DNA from: Streblospio benedicti
Taxonomy: Eukaryota > Annelida > Polychaeta > Spionida > Spionidae
Length of the DNA stretch: 64,000 nt
Direction: 5' to 3'
Assembly (NCBI GenBank): GCA_019095985.1
Contig: CM032668.1
Coordinates: 23,504,924 to 23,568,923, forward strand
Shown: one piece after another, positions 23,188 to 34,769 of the stretch
How positions within the stretch are numbered: position 1 is the first letter of the stretch
Layout: the number at the start of each line of letters is the position of its first letter
The notes under the pieces: generated by a model
What the model was told of the DNA's origin: nothing
Database searches by the model: none
The model's input: the letters and a program-made list of their open reading frames with translations, nothing else
Made by a program: the position numbers and the translations under genes

Positions 23188-23998
23188 TGTCAGACTTCCT
23201 GGGGAGATGTTTCAATCATGCATTCCCAGGCCTCTGTTCTGTGTTGCAGCTACTGATAAAATAATGGCATATAATTTTATTTTCTCTGTGATATTATATT
23301 CTATTTTTAAAGAAAATTCGAAATGCAAATTTAATGGAAAAAGATTAGAAATTGAAAATATAATTTTTAGCATTAAAAGAATGATATATACTTATTTTAT
23401 TACCTTTGAAAAGTTAAATACAAATTTATTATTTATCTATACGAATAGATTATTATGTCATTTTGATGAAGTATAGTAGTAATGACTCTGTCATATTGTG
23501 GAAAAATACTTTGTCATTTGTGGAAATTAATAATTGCAGCTACTGATTAAATAATGGCATATAATTTTATTTTTTGATATCATATTCTATTTTTAAAGAA
23601 AATTAAATGCAAATTTAATGGAAAAAGATTAGAAATTGAAAATATAATTTTTAGCATTAAAAGAATGATATATACTTATTATATTACCTTGGAAAAGTTA
23701 AATACAAATTTATTATTTATCTATATGAATAGATTATTATGTCATTTTGATGAAGTATAGTAGTAATGACTCTGTCATATTGTGGAAAAATACTTTGTCA
23801 TTTTGTGGAAGTTATTAATATTTATACTGTACTTGTATTTATATTCGTATATATATATTATTATTATTTAATTACGAAAGTTACAAGACATTGAACCTAT
23901 CATGTGAATAAATCTGTATATTAAAAAAATGTCAGACTTCCTAGGTACATTGTAGATGTTTCAATCATGCATTCCCAGGCCTCCGTTCTGTGTTGCAG
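23188..23998. repeat. Intron end duplicated, with two AT-rich LINE-like copies between
   Basis: TTCAATCATGCATTCCCAGG through TGTGTTGCAGCTAC occurs at 23209-23254 and again at 23959-24003, the second being the true acceptor of exon 15. Between them an AT-rich segment starting GCAGCTACTGA occurs twice (23248-23535 and 23536-23812) with high identity. Confidence 0.75.
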
Positions 23999-24101
23999 CT
24001 ACCTGGACGCTGTGTTGCTGCGTGTGAAGGAGACGACGTCTGGAGGCGGCGGGGGCATGTGCGACTACCGCCAGTGTCAGCTCGTCATACGCTCAGAACA
24101 G
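23999..24101 (+). CDS. LRRK1: LRRK1-like exon 15 (COR-B)
   Basis: Acceptor GTTGCAG, donor GTGCCA. Encodes YLDAVLLRVKE, a Gly run, then MCDYRQCQLVIRSEQ. This resembles the COR-B strands that precede the WFP/WYP helix in LRRK proteins. Needs two carried bases at its start, which exon 14 does not supply. Confidence 0.7.
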
Positions 24102-24122
24102 GTGCCACTTGGTTTAAACATG

Positions 24123-24297
24123 CAATGAATATCCTCAACAACGGAACCCTACTTGCAGTCACAAATCCTTCCTTTGTAGAGGGTTTCCTTTGATTACTAC
24201 ATCATTTACTTACATTATTATAAGCTAATGCATGAGAAAAGTTTCCTTTATTCAGAGTTTCCTTTGTTTACTCGTCCTTTGTTGAGGATATTCACTG
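24123..24297. mobile_element. MITE with CAGTGAATATCC-type ends (copy a)
   Basis: Left CAATGAATATCCTCAACAAC and right GTTGAGGATATTCACTG are inverted repeats; 175 bp. It starts 22 bp after exon 15. Copy b is at 34924-35083. Its right two-thirds is also present in every unit of the 41-55 kb array. Confidence 0.8.
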
Positions 24298-25450
24298 TAT
24301 TTTATTTCAAAAATGAAAATAGGATTCGACATGGCAAAATGTGACTTGAGCCGTCACCACAGGTGCCACTTTATGTTGCTAACTGTCATTGGCTTCTTCT
24401 ACATCCATTGATGCTTTTAGGTTTCACTAAAATGCTTCATTATAGATGATGAATATTTGTGGAGATTACTACAAAGTTTAGCAAGAAAAATAACTATACA
24501 TGGATATAGAAATATACATATAAACAATTGTCAAAATAAAAGTTATGTTTGATTTGTTCAGCGAAATTGAAAATATGGGTCATTGCAAAATAATATTGAA
24601 ATAAAACTTATTTCTCAATTTGCAAATCATCAAGGTTATACATCTCAATTTTCAGGGCAATAAAAAATTGTCAATTTACTTAGGGTTATTTGTTAAAATA
24701 GAAAGCAATTTTTACAAATTTGTAAAGATTTAAAAACCCATGAATCAATTTTACCTTCAAATATTTTCTGACCTGTCAAATATACCTCAATTTATAAGGT
24801 AAAAAAGTTTTCTATAACATTTTCTGTACTGGTAATTTATAAAACAAAATATTTTTTTGTATAATATTTTCAACCTGTCAAAAATTCAATGTAAAAATCA
24901 GTTCCTTTTATTCTACTAAAAGGTTTGTCTAAATTACAGTCAACACAGAAATCAATGATTTCAATTTATTTCTGAAATGAAGTTTAGTCTTCATCACTTT
25001 TCTGGAATGCATGCACAGTTGCTTTCTAATAATAGCGTGTTACACACGGAGAGTACTGTAGGTCTCAAGCTATCTTTTTGCAAAATTTGGTGCTTTTCAC
25101 CCAAAACGCACAATTATGTCTCAAATTTGCCCCACTAGTACAAGAGACAGAAAAGCTGCTCCTATTTGTAAGTTTTCCCCATGGCTTCTATTGCATTGTA
25201 TTGCAGAGAACATACTGAATCTCCATCATATGAAAATGTTAGGAAACTTGATCCATGTATGATTTGGATTTTTATTTTTGAAGGAATAGTGTACATATAG
25301 TAGATTTATAAGAAATTGAAAAGGTCTCTAAAGAGATAAAAAGCTTTTGTGAAATAAATAAATTTTAAATTTTACATACATTATATGTTAGAAAACTAAT
25401 GTGGTAGGAAAAGACTATACATGAAATGAAATGATCCATGTGTGTTGCAG
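24298..25450. other. AT-rich intron 15
   Basis: No coding exon or clear repeat was recognised. Confidence 0.5.
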
Positions 25451-25594
25451 GACTCTGTGGAGTGGAATCCGCTCAACACGGCCTCGACCTCGATCCTGGA
25501 GATCCTCATCCCCAACGAGTCTCTCAGCGTGGCCTTTGAGACGGACACGGCTCGCGACTTCAGCGAAAGTGTCACCGTGCAGCCAAACGCGCAG
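25451..25594 (+). CDS. LRRK1: LRRK1-like exon 16 (COR-B)
   Basis: Acceptor GTTGCAG, donor GTTAGT, 48 codons in phase 0. Encodes DSVEWNPLNTASTSILEIL, then a stretch ending VTVQPNAQ. Fits the COR-B strand region (compare SFLKITVP of human LRRK2, from memory). The donor is repeated downstream as a minisatellite. Confidence 0.75.
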
Positions 25595-25820
25595 GTTAGT
25601 CGCTTCACCAGATCGTTATTTTTAGCACAGGTCTGTCGCTCCACCTGATTGTTATTTTAGCACAGATTACTTGCTTCACCAGATCGTTTTTTTGCACATG
25701 TCTGTCGCTCCACCAGATTGTTATTTTAGCACAGTTCAGTCGCTCCACCAGATCGTTATTTTAGCACAGGTTAGTCGCTCCACCAGATCGTTATGTTAGC
25801 ACAGTTCAGTCGCTCCAGCA
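25589..25820 (+). repeat. ~35-bp minisatellite derived from the exon 16 donor
   Basis: Six to seven units of CACAGGTTAGTCGCTCCACC plus AGATCGTTATTTTAG. The first unit is the real exon end GCGCAG and donor GTTAGT. At least one later unit keeps a perfect CAGGTTAGT. Confidence 0.9.
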
Positions 25821-26140
25821 GCTTGATTGAGTTTGATTTTACTCATCTGTTCCTGATGATGAGGTTTGTTAGAAAGGTGTAACATTTTGATTGATCTCTC
25901 AGTTCTCCAGTGAGCAAGTTCCTACCACTATATTGACATTGATTGAAGACACTTTTCCATATACATTGTAGCTGTATCAAGTGCCCTTCATAAATTATGG
26001 GAATATAATGTACTTCAGAAATACACAGTGATCAAGTTTATGTCATATTTTCATTTTGAACGTTTTGCGACGTTTTCACATTGAATAATGTTAAAGGCAA
26101 CATGAATTCACACACGCGTTTTTCTTATTTTTGCCACCAG

Positions 26141-26240
26141 GTTACAGCATCGCTGCTCACCAAGATCGTGGAGCACATCGACACTCTGCTGGAAGATTGG
26201 TACCCCGACATCGGCGCTCGCTTCGTGCAGAATTCAAAAG
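26141..26240 (+). CDS. LRRK1: LRRK1-like exon 17 (end of COR)
   Basis: Acceptor CCACCAG, donor GTGACA. Encodes VTASLLTKIVEHIDTLLEDW, then YPDIGARF. The (V/I)-(D/E)H-I/V-(D/N)-SL-x-(D/E)-W-(F/Y)-P helix is a hallmark of the COR end in LRRK1 and LRRK2. One base carries over. Confidence 0.9.
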
Positions 26241-26898
26241 GTGACAATCCTGGGAATCAGCTCTTTAATCATGAATATGTACCAGAGATAAGTCTCCAAA
26301 TTTGTGAAACAGTTTGTTACTTTTTTGTTGAAAACAGAAAATGGATAACCAGATATAACATGGAGATTCATGCAAAAGTCTGAGTGTGCGAGACAATTAA
26401 TTATTTATTTATTGAAAATATTGAAAATTGTTAAAATCAAAAAAGTTAGATTTGCAGGCTAGTGTATTTCATGTTTTAGTTTATCTACATTTAAAGTAAT
26501 GTAAATGTGTACAATAACCTTAAGCATATTTAGATGTACATTTAGACTCAACCCCAAAACTCAGCTCATTCTTCTGTTCGAGTTTCTCTTACATTAAAAC
26601 ATTTGAAAAAGTTCAAACAAAAGTAGAAGAAAAATTTCAATGGACCTGGACATTTTACCTAACAAACAAATTTTTGTACAGAAACCTTCTATATAGTCCC
26701 CTGAACCTCAAAGTCATGACTTGATATTCGTCTGTATATTTTTAAAAATCTAATTCAGCACAATACTTTGTAGTAATAACTACTACCAGCACATGGTACA
26801 TAGACCAAAATCTTGCCAATTCATTTCAACTAATAAATTGTGTATATTTCTTTGTAATCAATGTTCTGTTTATTAGGTACATAGCATACGGTTTTAAT

Positions 26899-27114
26899 CT
26901 TTTTGTTTCTGATTTATTGCTAACATGTCCCAAACATAAACTATCAAAATAAAATTATTTTATCTTATTTGAATTTCCAAATATATGGATCTTTATCAAA
27001 GATCCAAATATTGAAATAATAATGGAAAATAAATTTAAATAAAATAAAAAAATAAAATTTTTTTTTTGATAGTTTATGTTTGGGACATGTTAGCAATAAA
27101 TCAGAAACAAAAAG
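26899..27114. repeat. ~216-bp hairpin (fold-back element)
   Basis: The outer arms, starting CTTTTTGTTTCTGATTTATT on the left and its complement on the right, match essentially perfectly for at least 53 bp. The inner AT-rich part also pairs. Similar in size and base composition to 1461-1670, with different sequence. Confidence 0.8.
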
Positions 27115-27145
27115 AATACTTTATAATCAATATTTCACAACGTAG

Positions 27146-27267
27146 GCATGTACCTGATCAGCCGTGTGGTGCCGTGTCCCCGCTGTCTGCTGCATCAGAT
27201 CGAGGTCCAGCGATCGAGGCTACACACCGATGCAGCCTGGGCTCTCGTGGACGTCGACCAAGACAAG
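27146..27267 (+). CDS. LRRK1: LRRK1-like exon 18 (linker with CPRC)
   Basis: Acceptor CGTAG, donor GTAACG. Encodes MYLISRVVPCPRCLLHQIEV, then LHTDAAWALVDVDQDK. VPCPRC corresponds to VPCPVC after the COR end in human LRRK1 (from memory), half of a likely zinc-binding or disulphide pair. Confidence 0.85.
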
Positions 27268-27877
27268 GTAACGCCGTCCAGGCTAAAATGATAGAAGTCT
27301 ATTTCTGATTTTGATTTTTTAAACATAATTTCTTCCTTAGAGAGGTTTTAAACAGTTTTGACATTATAAAAAAACACCATTTGATAACTCAAAGCTATTG
27401 TTAGTGGGAGTGTTCAGTCCATGTTGTGAAACTTTTCAACAGTTATTCACTTTTTAGAAATACTGAAATATGTACTTCATCTACATGAACATGGAAAGCT
27501 TCAGTCCGATCATGATGTGGTTATTATTTCGCATTTTCAGTGATACATTTAAGATATATTGAATGGCTACATTGAAGTGGATGTCATGTACATTATATTA
27601 TGTCCAAATTTCTATGATGTTTGATAAATGTTTAAAACCACATGATCGGAATAGCATTCATTCACAAATATCTGTTCAGCTATCTAGAATTAGGTACATA
27701 ACAAATAATCTTATGACAAATCCTCAAAAGTCTCTCCTGTCTTAGACTTTGGAGTAATTCTCGTCTCTAGAATCTTCCAATTTTGTCACTCAGCAAAAGT
27801 GCATGAGATCACAGTTTAACTGTGACATGAGAAAATGGAAGATTAAATTAACACATTTAATATCCTTGTCTCTGCAG

Positions 27878-27996
27878 GCGGCTCACATCACCCAGCCGGT
27901 CGTCATCGGCAACGGAGTGGCCATAGGGGAGGAGGCAGGGGCATCCACCGCCCCGGGGGCACAGGCAGAGTCGGCACCCTCACCCACCTCAGTCAG
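27878..27996 (+). CDS. LRRK1: LRRK1-like exon 19 (linker)
   Basis: Acceptor TCTGCAG, donor GTATGC. Encodes AAHITQPVVIGNGVAIGEEA, then an Ala/Pro/Ser-rich stretch. Low-complexity linker; phase fits both neighbours. Confidence 0.7.
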
Positions 27997-28064
27997 GTAT
28001 GCGCAATAAATTTCTAAATATTCAAAGATACTTGGGGAAAAATCTGAATAAGAAAATATAGAAT

Positions 28065-28276
28065 CAGCGTGAGGATTGGGGGAAAAGTGCTACTTGTCGA
28101 CAGGATGAGTAACACTCAGAAATCCACCCGTCCAAACATTGTGCTCATCCCCAAGGGACTCATCCTCTTTGCACAAATTTTATGTGTATATCATTCAAAA
28201 TGGACTACAATTTCCTACTCGAACGGAACAAGCTTGTCGGTTTATACGAACAGACGAGTGACTTAAACTGACCATG
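28065..28276 (-). mobile_element. MITE of the CAGGGTCAGGATTAG family (diverged copy)
   Basis: Aligns in reverse complement with 30046-30277; GGAAAAGTGCTACTTGTCGA matches the inner end of that element. Ends are degraded. Confidence 0.55.
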
Positions 28277-28327
28277 TTGAAAATGAGAGCGTCTGCAATG
28301 GTCCATGGTTTGACCGTGTTGTTGCAG

Positions 28328-28423
28328 TGGCCTGGTGGGATCTCTAGTCACTGAGGGAAGCCGCATGGTGCACACTGTGGGGGCCAGTCTGTACCAAGAC
28401 GGGGTCCTGCCAGGCTGGGCCAG
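28328..28423 (+). CDS. LRRK1: LRRK1-like exon 20 (linker)
   Basis: Acceptor GTTGCAG, donor GTAAGC. Encodes GLVGSLVTEGSRMVHTVGAS, then LYQDGVLPGWA. Leaves two bases (AG), which fit either exon 21 or exon 22. Confidence 0.75.
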
Positions 28424-29822
28424 GTAAGCAAGTTTGAAAATCTATGATTTAAAGTTAAATAATTTGATTATTTTCTAAGTAATATTCGAACAAGTGAAAA
28501 GGGACATAAAAATTCAGGGATTTGAAAAATATTTTTGGAGAGCCATGATAATTGCTGAAATGAAGGTTGCCATTTCAGTGGCAATTATTTCTCATTCAGA
28601 AGCAAGCTTGCTTGTTACAAGAATAGTATAATTTCAGTGAGTGGTTAAAGAATTGTTAAAACGATGTGTTACAAACACATCATAGTATTATCCGTATTCT
28701 GTAAAGACAAGCTTATTTTCAGTGATTTCTTCAAGCCTGTGAAAAGGCAATCTGTTCCAAGAAGGTAGGTTTCTGCCCTGTCCCCAGCATTAATCTAGTA
28801 ACCTGTAAACATTTGCAATAAGGCATGTAAATACTAATTGGTTTGAAAACTGTTCAAGGAAAGTTGAATGATAGTGGTTGTGATGAGGGTCATAATATAT
28901 ATCCATGAAATTATTGATTAGTTAAAGATATTTTTGTGAATATGATTTTATTTGATTTCCTCTGTCACATTGGAATACAAAAAAAAAAAAGACAAGTAGA
29001 TCTATGTAAAAAAATACACAAAACCCTCTAAATTACCCATTATAGCCCACAAAACAAACCTTTATTTTTTAAATGATTTGTGTCCATATTTTTTTCTGTA
29101 TTCATTAACCATTATGTTCCTAAAATGTCGGAAATGATTTGCAAATTAAAAAAAAAATCTCTGAATTTCATTATTGTTCATAAACCCTTTTTGGAATAAA
29201 GAGAGGCTTTCTTTAATATGAAATATATTTTGAAATATATGAGTAAAATTCTATCATAAAAAAATATGAAGTTAGTTGAAGTCTTCAAGATAAGTTCTGA
29301 AAGTGAAATGAAAATTATTAAACTTTTCAATGACAATTCCATGCTTATCTTAGAAATTTTAAATGGTTTAATTTCATTAAGAATAATCTCTTAGTTATAA
29401 AAATCATTAGAATAATGTGACATACTGAAAGCCACAAATATCCCAAGTTACATTTATGTACATGTGTCCTATCTTTACATCTGTTCCCATGGTCGGAGTT
29501 GGACAAGTGTCTAAGATTTCATCTGCAGGTTTTGTTTTCTTTTGGGTCAACAGCTATTAAGCTCCAAGACTTCAAATTTTTCTACAAGAATGGAGTGCAA
29601 TGTATTCAATAATACAGAATTGTTCCATTTAAATTAGTGTATAGATCGGCATCATAGCAACATAGTTATTTTTTTGTGTGCGTCAAATTTTGCAGTTTTC
29701 AGCATCATTGCAACAACACTCTATTCAGATTTGATTTTAACTATAAAAGAACCCATTAACTCCATGTTATACCCCTATTGGGAAGTTAAATATCAGCACA
29801 TCGTGGTGTCTGGGCGTTGCAG
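28424..29822. other. AT-rich intron 20
   Basis: No exon or clear transposon recognised; several A or T runs around 28975-29160. Confidence 0.5.
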
Positions 29823-29973
29823 TGTAGTTTTCTGCATGACTGTGGAAGAAGCCATCTTCGCCAACACCCACAAGCGCCTGCACTGTGGCTCCGTGACCCA
29901 CGGAGCGCTGAGCGGCCGGCTTCCACCGCACCCACCCGGTGCCGAGATGGTGGCGCCACTAGCGCCCGACGCG
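29823..29973 (+). CDS. LRRK1: LRRK1-like exon 21, candidate alternative to exon 22
   Basis: Acceptor GTTGCAG, donor GTACTC. Encodes VVFCMTVEEAIFANTHKRLH, then CGSVTHGALSG and MVAPLAPDA. Aligns with the same linker segment as exon 22 (VE, a hydrophobic helix, Cys, ending A-x-L/V-APD). Takes two carried bases and ends in phase 0, exactly like exon 22. Splicing 21 to 22 would break the frame. Confidence 0.75.
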
Positions 29974-30045
29974 GTACTCCACACACACTGCTGCTCCTCT
30001 GTCATCCATTTTTTTCACAGCCTGTCGCTAGCTGCCATTAATCAA

Positions 30046-30277
30046 CAGGGTCAGGATTAGCCACTAGTCCGCTCGTATTGACTAGTAAAAACTAGTGGAG
30101 GACAAGTGCTAATTTTTAGAAACTCGTCCTTTTGATGAGGAACAATTCTGAATAATTTGTCATACAGATATAGAGTTTGTACAAGGAAGACGAGTACATT
30201 TTTTGCAGGATGAGTAGATATTTGAGGGTTACTAGTCCTGCTGACGAGTAACACTTTTCCACCTAATCCTGACCCTG
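30046..30277 (+). mobile_element. MITE with CAGGGTCAGGATTAG ends
   Basis: Begins CAGGGTCAGGATTAGCC and ends CACCTAATCCTGACCCTG; 232 bp. ATCAA on both flanks is a possible target duplication. Related copies: 28065-28276 and a lone end at 5215-5231. Confidence 0.85.
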
Positions 30278-31685
30278 ATCAACCTCATTCGATTGCTGTT
30301 GCTATAGCTACTGGAGGGTAATGAGGATTTCTCACTGAACATATACTAGGTGCTAAGTGGGACATCGTCACTGTTAGTTTATGAGATTTGTCATCGCCTA
30401 TGCTCTGATTTGAAAAGTAAAATTTGAGACTTAACTTCTGGTGACTACAGCAAAGCAATCGAAGGAGACGATAGAAGAAATGTCGATCAAAATGCTGAGT
30501 TTCTTGCTACATTTAATTAATACTAATCGATTCCCTTTTCCAGCAAAAATTTGATTGATTGTATTTACATCAATGTAAAATTGCTACATTGAGACTGTAT
30601 TGCTTCAGCATTTTGAACCCTTGTACTAACACAGATCAGGCACAGAGGCAATTTCTCTCAATATGCACCGTAATTTAAACAGACTTCTCTTTTATTTAAA
30701 TATTTAGTATTACTCAGTGAGGTGGTAGCTTTCTCAAATTAGTAAGATGATTTCTCTATGTTTTAAGTAAAGATAAAACTGAAAATCAATTTTTCCTTTT
30801 TAGGATAGTTTTTTTTTTACTTGCACCTGTATTTATTGCTTTTTTCTTTCTTCTTTTCTGTTAATCATTGAAACACCTTTAATCAGGACAGAGAAATGTT
30901 AGTGATGGAATTGAGCAGTCAAATACATGTCAACTTTATGAGAAAAAAAGTATTAAATACTTGGATGACATAAATAGTGTAGTAGTCTATGGCATATAAT
31001 GTAGTTTGCATTGAATATTTCTGCTGCAGCCTATATTAGTTTAGAGATGTTGCGACACATTTAGGCCTACCGTGATTTGTACAAAACACACAAATCTACA
31101 CCAATCGATGGCATACATGTATATACCACTAATCATATGACAGAGAATTCAAAGTTCATTCTAAATCATGCACAGAAAAAATGTCATTAAGAAACTATTA
31201 GCCTCATTAATGTTCTATATTTCATCTTCCCATCCAGTAAATTCCACTACCAAGCGATTGAATTACATCAATTTCATGTTCATTCATTTTGTTAATTTTT
31301 TCATATCACAGTGTCGATTTTTACCAACATTTTTACCTTTTTTCGTCATGACTGCTTCATATGGTCTCTTCCCAAATGATGCAGCTACCAATGCCAATGA
31401 CTGACTGCGAGGCCGCCACTGTCCTTTCACCATTTGTGCCATCATTAGGAACCAACACCGACCAAACAGCATCTCCCCATTCACCACTAATGTTCACTAT
31501 GGTTACATTAATCAAGCTTTGCCTCTCTCTGCTTGCACCAGCCACCAACCAAACCAACAAAGCGGAACAGAACAACCCGCCTGCTGCTGCCTAAACAGCT
31601 CGATCCCCGCTCTCTCAGTGGATTGCCCCATGATGATGGGATTGTCCTCCACACCGCTCCACCAGCCCGCTGTCTCTGCTTGCAG
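30278..31685. other. Intron 21 without further recognised features
   Basis: AT-rich; no exon or repeat identified, though small ORFs occur near 31170-31600. They have no recognisable content. Confidence 0.45.
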
Positions 31686-31911
31686 CTCCTCCCCCGACCC
31701 GGCCGAGCCCCCGGCTGCCAGCGATTCGCCACCGCCCTCGTCCCCCGCGACCTCCGACCCCAGCCGCGTGCACTGCCACCTGGTGGAGGCGTGCGTGCTG
31801 TCGGCCCAGCGCGGCCGCGTCGTCTTCTGCCCGCGCCACGACAACCTCGGCCCCTACTTCATCGCCAGCCTCGACGGACACGTGCAGGCCGCGCACGTCG
31901 CACCCGACTCG
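31686..31911 (+). CDS. LRRK1: LRRK1-like exon 22, linker with CPRH
   Basis: Acceptor CTTGCAG, donor GTACGC. After a Pro/Ser-rich start it encodes VHCHLVEACVLSAQRGRVVF, then CPRHDNLGPYFIASLDGHVQ and AAHVAPDS. CPRH matches the segment of human LRRK1 just before the kinase (ISCPRH, from memory). Takes two carried bases and ends in phase 0, so it can follow exon 20 directly. Confidence 0.85.
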
Positions 31912-31959
31912 GTACGCCGTCGAGGCTACTAGCTGATGTCAAACTGAGGCTTATTACGA

Positions 31960-32110
31960 TGGAACCCCCAATTAACACCACCTCTCTATTGAGAGAACCT
32001 CTATAATAAGACCACTTTTCACGGTCCCAACCCTTTATAAAGCTACCAAAATTAACCTCTGTATAAAGAGCCCCTCTCCATTGAGACCACCTAACACTTG
32101 GCCCAAATGT
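31960..32110. repeat. Degenerate 'ACCTCTATAAAGACCAC' repeat
   Basis: Recurring motifs such as CCTCTCTATTGAGAGAACCTC, CCTCTGTATAAAGAGC and ATTGAGACCACC. A related stretch lies at about 22075-22165. Confidence 0.5.
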
Positions 32111-32151
32111 GGTCCTGTGACCTTGTGATCTACTGTATCTCGATACTCCTC

Positions 32152-32273
32152 CACTGGCAGATTCAGGGGACACGCGCTTCTGTGTTTTACCAAAGATAAC
32201 GCTAGAACGGTTCTCCTTCAATCCATCGGTGCACCCCCGTACCCTCTTTTCTAAAAACCTGGATCTGCCAGTG
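32152..32273. repeat. MITE-like element with CACTGGCAGAT ends (second copy)
   Basis: Begins CACTGGCAGATTCAGGGG and ends CCTGGATCTGCCAGTG, inverted repeats of about 15 bp. Same family as 2254-2403. Confidence 0.75.
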
Positions 32274-33998
32274 ACACTCTCACCTATTCTCATTTGACAT
32301 CATCTCTGTTGACACAAAACCGAGGCCTGTGGCTTTGTGATCGCTGGAATGACAACAAAGCTTGTGTTTTGGTGGATATTTAATGCTAAAGGCATTGTAG
32401 TTGCAAATACTCAGGTTCATAAGCCTCAGTTTGAACAACTTCCCGACCGTTCTTTCAAACTATAATTTCATTCAAGCAAGATTAATTTTCAAACAATTCA
32501 AACAAGGGTATTGATTTCAACTATTATTTGAAACCTTTTTTTAATTAGTTTATGTTATTTTTAACTCTTTTGTGAATTTGATGAGCTTTGTTCGTAGCAA
32601 TGGTGGAATATGCAAAAAGCAGAGCCTTTAGTATTGTTTTACTGCTCAATAACCCACATCTGTTCAAGAGCGTACGTGATGCATCAGACAATGTATATGT
32701 GTCATTTGTCTTATTTTGTCACCTGTTTCCATTTGTAGAAGTAGATTACTTGCCTTGCAGCTAATAATTATAATGCAAGACATTATTTACTTTTGAGATC
32801 TACATAACTGCTTGATTATCAAATGGAACATATTGTGGCATGTAAAAGGTCTCATGCTGCTTGTGTTGATCATTTACATCATGAGTTCATTTGTTAAACA
32901 ACCCTTAAATTGAAATCTTTATAGTGAAGGTTCAAGTTGCTCAGTTCTCTTCTTAGAAAATCAAGCAAGCTCAAGGTTGACAACAATTGATTGGGATGAA
33001 ATGTATTAATGTAAACTTGTAGTTTGTAAACTGTCAAACCGTATTTTACACCTATTATTACACCGCTCGGCTTTTATTCCTACTAAAGATTTGATTTTAG
33101 ATAAAATTACCATGTAGCACAAAGTCGAAGATAGTTTCAATCTACAATGTAACATGGTGGCAAATACGGAATTACGTACCATCATTACGTATGCATCTTC
33201 TAACTTTTGCTTTTTCTGAGAAGTGAGCATCTTGAAGAGTGTAACAGTCGTTATTGGTGACTATATCCATGTGGGAAATGTCCAATGTTTCATTTTTGTA
33301 AATATATTTTCATAATAGAATTTTTATTTTAGGAATGCTTTTTCTATTTTGATCTTAAAAATATAATTTTTATGTAATTTGCATTGTATTGTGATCATTT
33401 AAAAAAATGTGCAGTAGCTGTTTTGACTTCCTAACCTTACCTGAATGTACATATGGTGTTGTTACAACATGATATTCAATACTTCCTGGTCCCTTGGAAG
33501 TACTTTCTATATCGTTGTCGTCATGATAAATTATCATCATCATACAAAATCAACAGTCACATGGTCAGTCAGTCATTCATTATTGCATTATAAGTGTTAT
33601 CAAAATATTTTTGTTAGGCCATTACATGTACGTATTTCATTCATGTATGCATACAACTGTATGGGACACAAATATAACAAAGACCAACAGCACACTGCAT
33701 GTAGTTTTTTCATCGCTAATGCCTGCTTGCTTTTCAAAGGCTCTCATATTTCTGCATGTTAATTTTTCAATTTTTTATGTATTTAGTACGTATTTTTTTC
33801 TGTAATTTACAATCATTCATTTTGTTTTTAAAAGAATATTTTAATTGCAATATAATATTCAATTGAATGCCATAAATAAGCGACTAAACTTAGAATTTTA
33901 TAAAAAATTCTGAATGCAAAATATTTGGATTTACAATTACAACAACTCATCTAAAAAGTTGTTGATCACAGAAATAACCGTTTCCTTGGTGATGACAG
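32274..33998. other. Intron 22, AT-rich
   Basis: No exon, transposon or RNA gene recognised in this stretch. Confidence 0.5.
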
Positions 33999-34112
33999 GT
34001 GTTCCAGGACATTGGCGAGCAGTATCTGGTGGATGATGACCTCATTGTGCGGGAAAGTTCCTGGGGCAAAGGCGCATTTGGGGCCGTGTACGGCGGTACC
34101 ATGACAGACAAG
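33999..34112 (+). CDS. LRRK1: LRRK1-like exon 23 (kinase Gly-rich loop)
   Basis: Acceptor TGACAG, donor GTAGGG, 38 codons in phase 0. Encodes VFQDIGEQYLVDDDLIVRES, then WGKGAFGAVYGGTMTDK. GKGAFGAVYGG is the ATP-binding glycine-rich loop. Confidence 0.93.
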
Positions 34113-34632
34113 GTAGGGTGCATTATGAAGGCACCATGATGGACAAGGTAGAGGCTCATTGTCACTCATCTCCGAGACTCCTCTTTTTCTTCCGTTAATA
34201 TTCTTGTGAAAAGCATCTCAAGAACACGAATGCCAATATGATTTATGGGCTTGAGTTTTTTATCATGTATGAAAATTTGTTTAATTGTGTTGGAAGAGAC
34301 TTCCTTCTTTGAGATTTAGAAAGTGTTGTTATTAATAGTTTTTTCAATAATGTTGACATGGTGCAATTTAAACATTTAGAATGCCCAGTGACTCAGGGAA
34401 ATGCAGTTTGTCCGCCCCTGAAAGTATTGAGAATTTCGTAGCCACAAATGTTTTTCACAAAATCATGTATAGTAGGTTTTTCAGTGCTTAGGCCTATGCA
34501 TAGATACAATGTAGCAACCAAAAACAAGTAGATTAATATGGCAATTTTAAAATCTAGAACTATTGACTCATGGAAATCCAGTATGGAGCTTACTTTTTAT
34601 AATTTTGATTGTTCTAATTTGTAACGTTGCAG

Positions 34633-34725
34633 AGAACCAACAAGCCGGTTGCTATAGCGATGAAAATGATGCAGCCAGTGGAGCCAGGACCCGACGCTTC
34701 CAACTCGATACAGCATCAGTACAAG
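34633..34725 (+). CDS. LRRK1: LRRK1-like exon 24 (kinase catalytic Lys)
   Basis: Acceptor GTTGCAG, donor GTCAGT, 31 codons in phase 0. Encodes RTNKPVAIAMKMMQPVEPG, then NSIQHQYK. The Lys in VAIAMKMM is the ATP-anchoring lysine of strand beta3. Confidence 0.9.
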
Positions 34726-34769
34726 GTCAGTACACAAGTACAAGGTCAGTACACCAGTGCAAGGTCATG
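34717..34769 (+). repeat. Exon 24 donor repeated three times (19-bp unit)
   Basis: AGTACAAGGTCAGTACAC repeats with a 19-bp period; the third copy reads AGTGCAAGGTCATG. GT donors fall at 34726, 34745 and 34764. Use of the second would shift the frame. Confidence 0.8.

Noticed and set aside
31512-32293. Long minus-strand ORFs over exon 22
   Set aside because: They mirror a GC-rich exon and its flanks, lack any motif, and lie opposite a well-supported coding exon.
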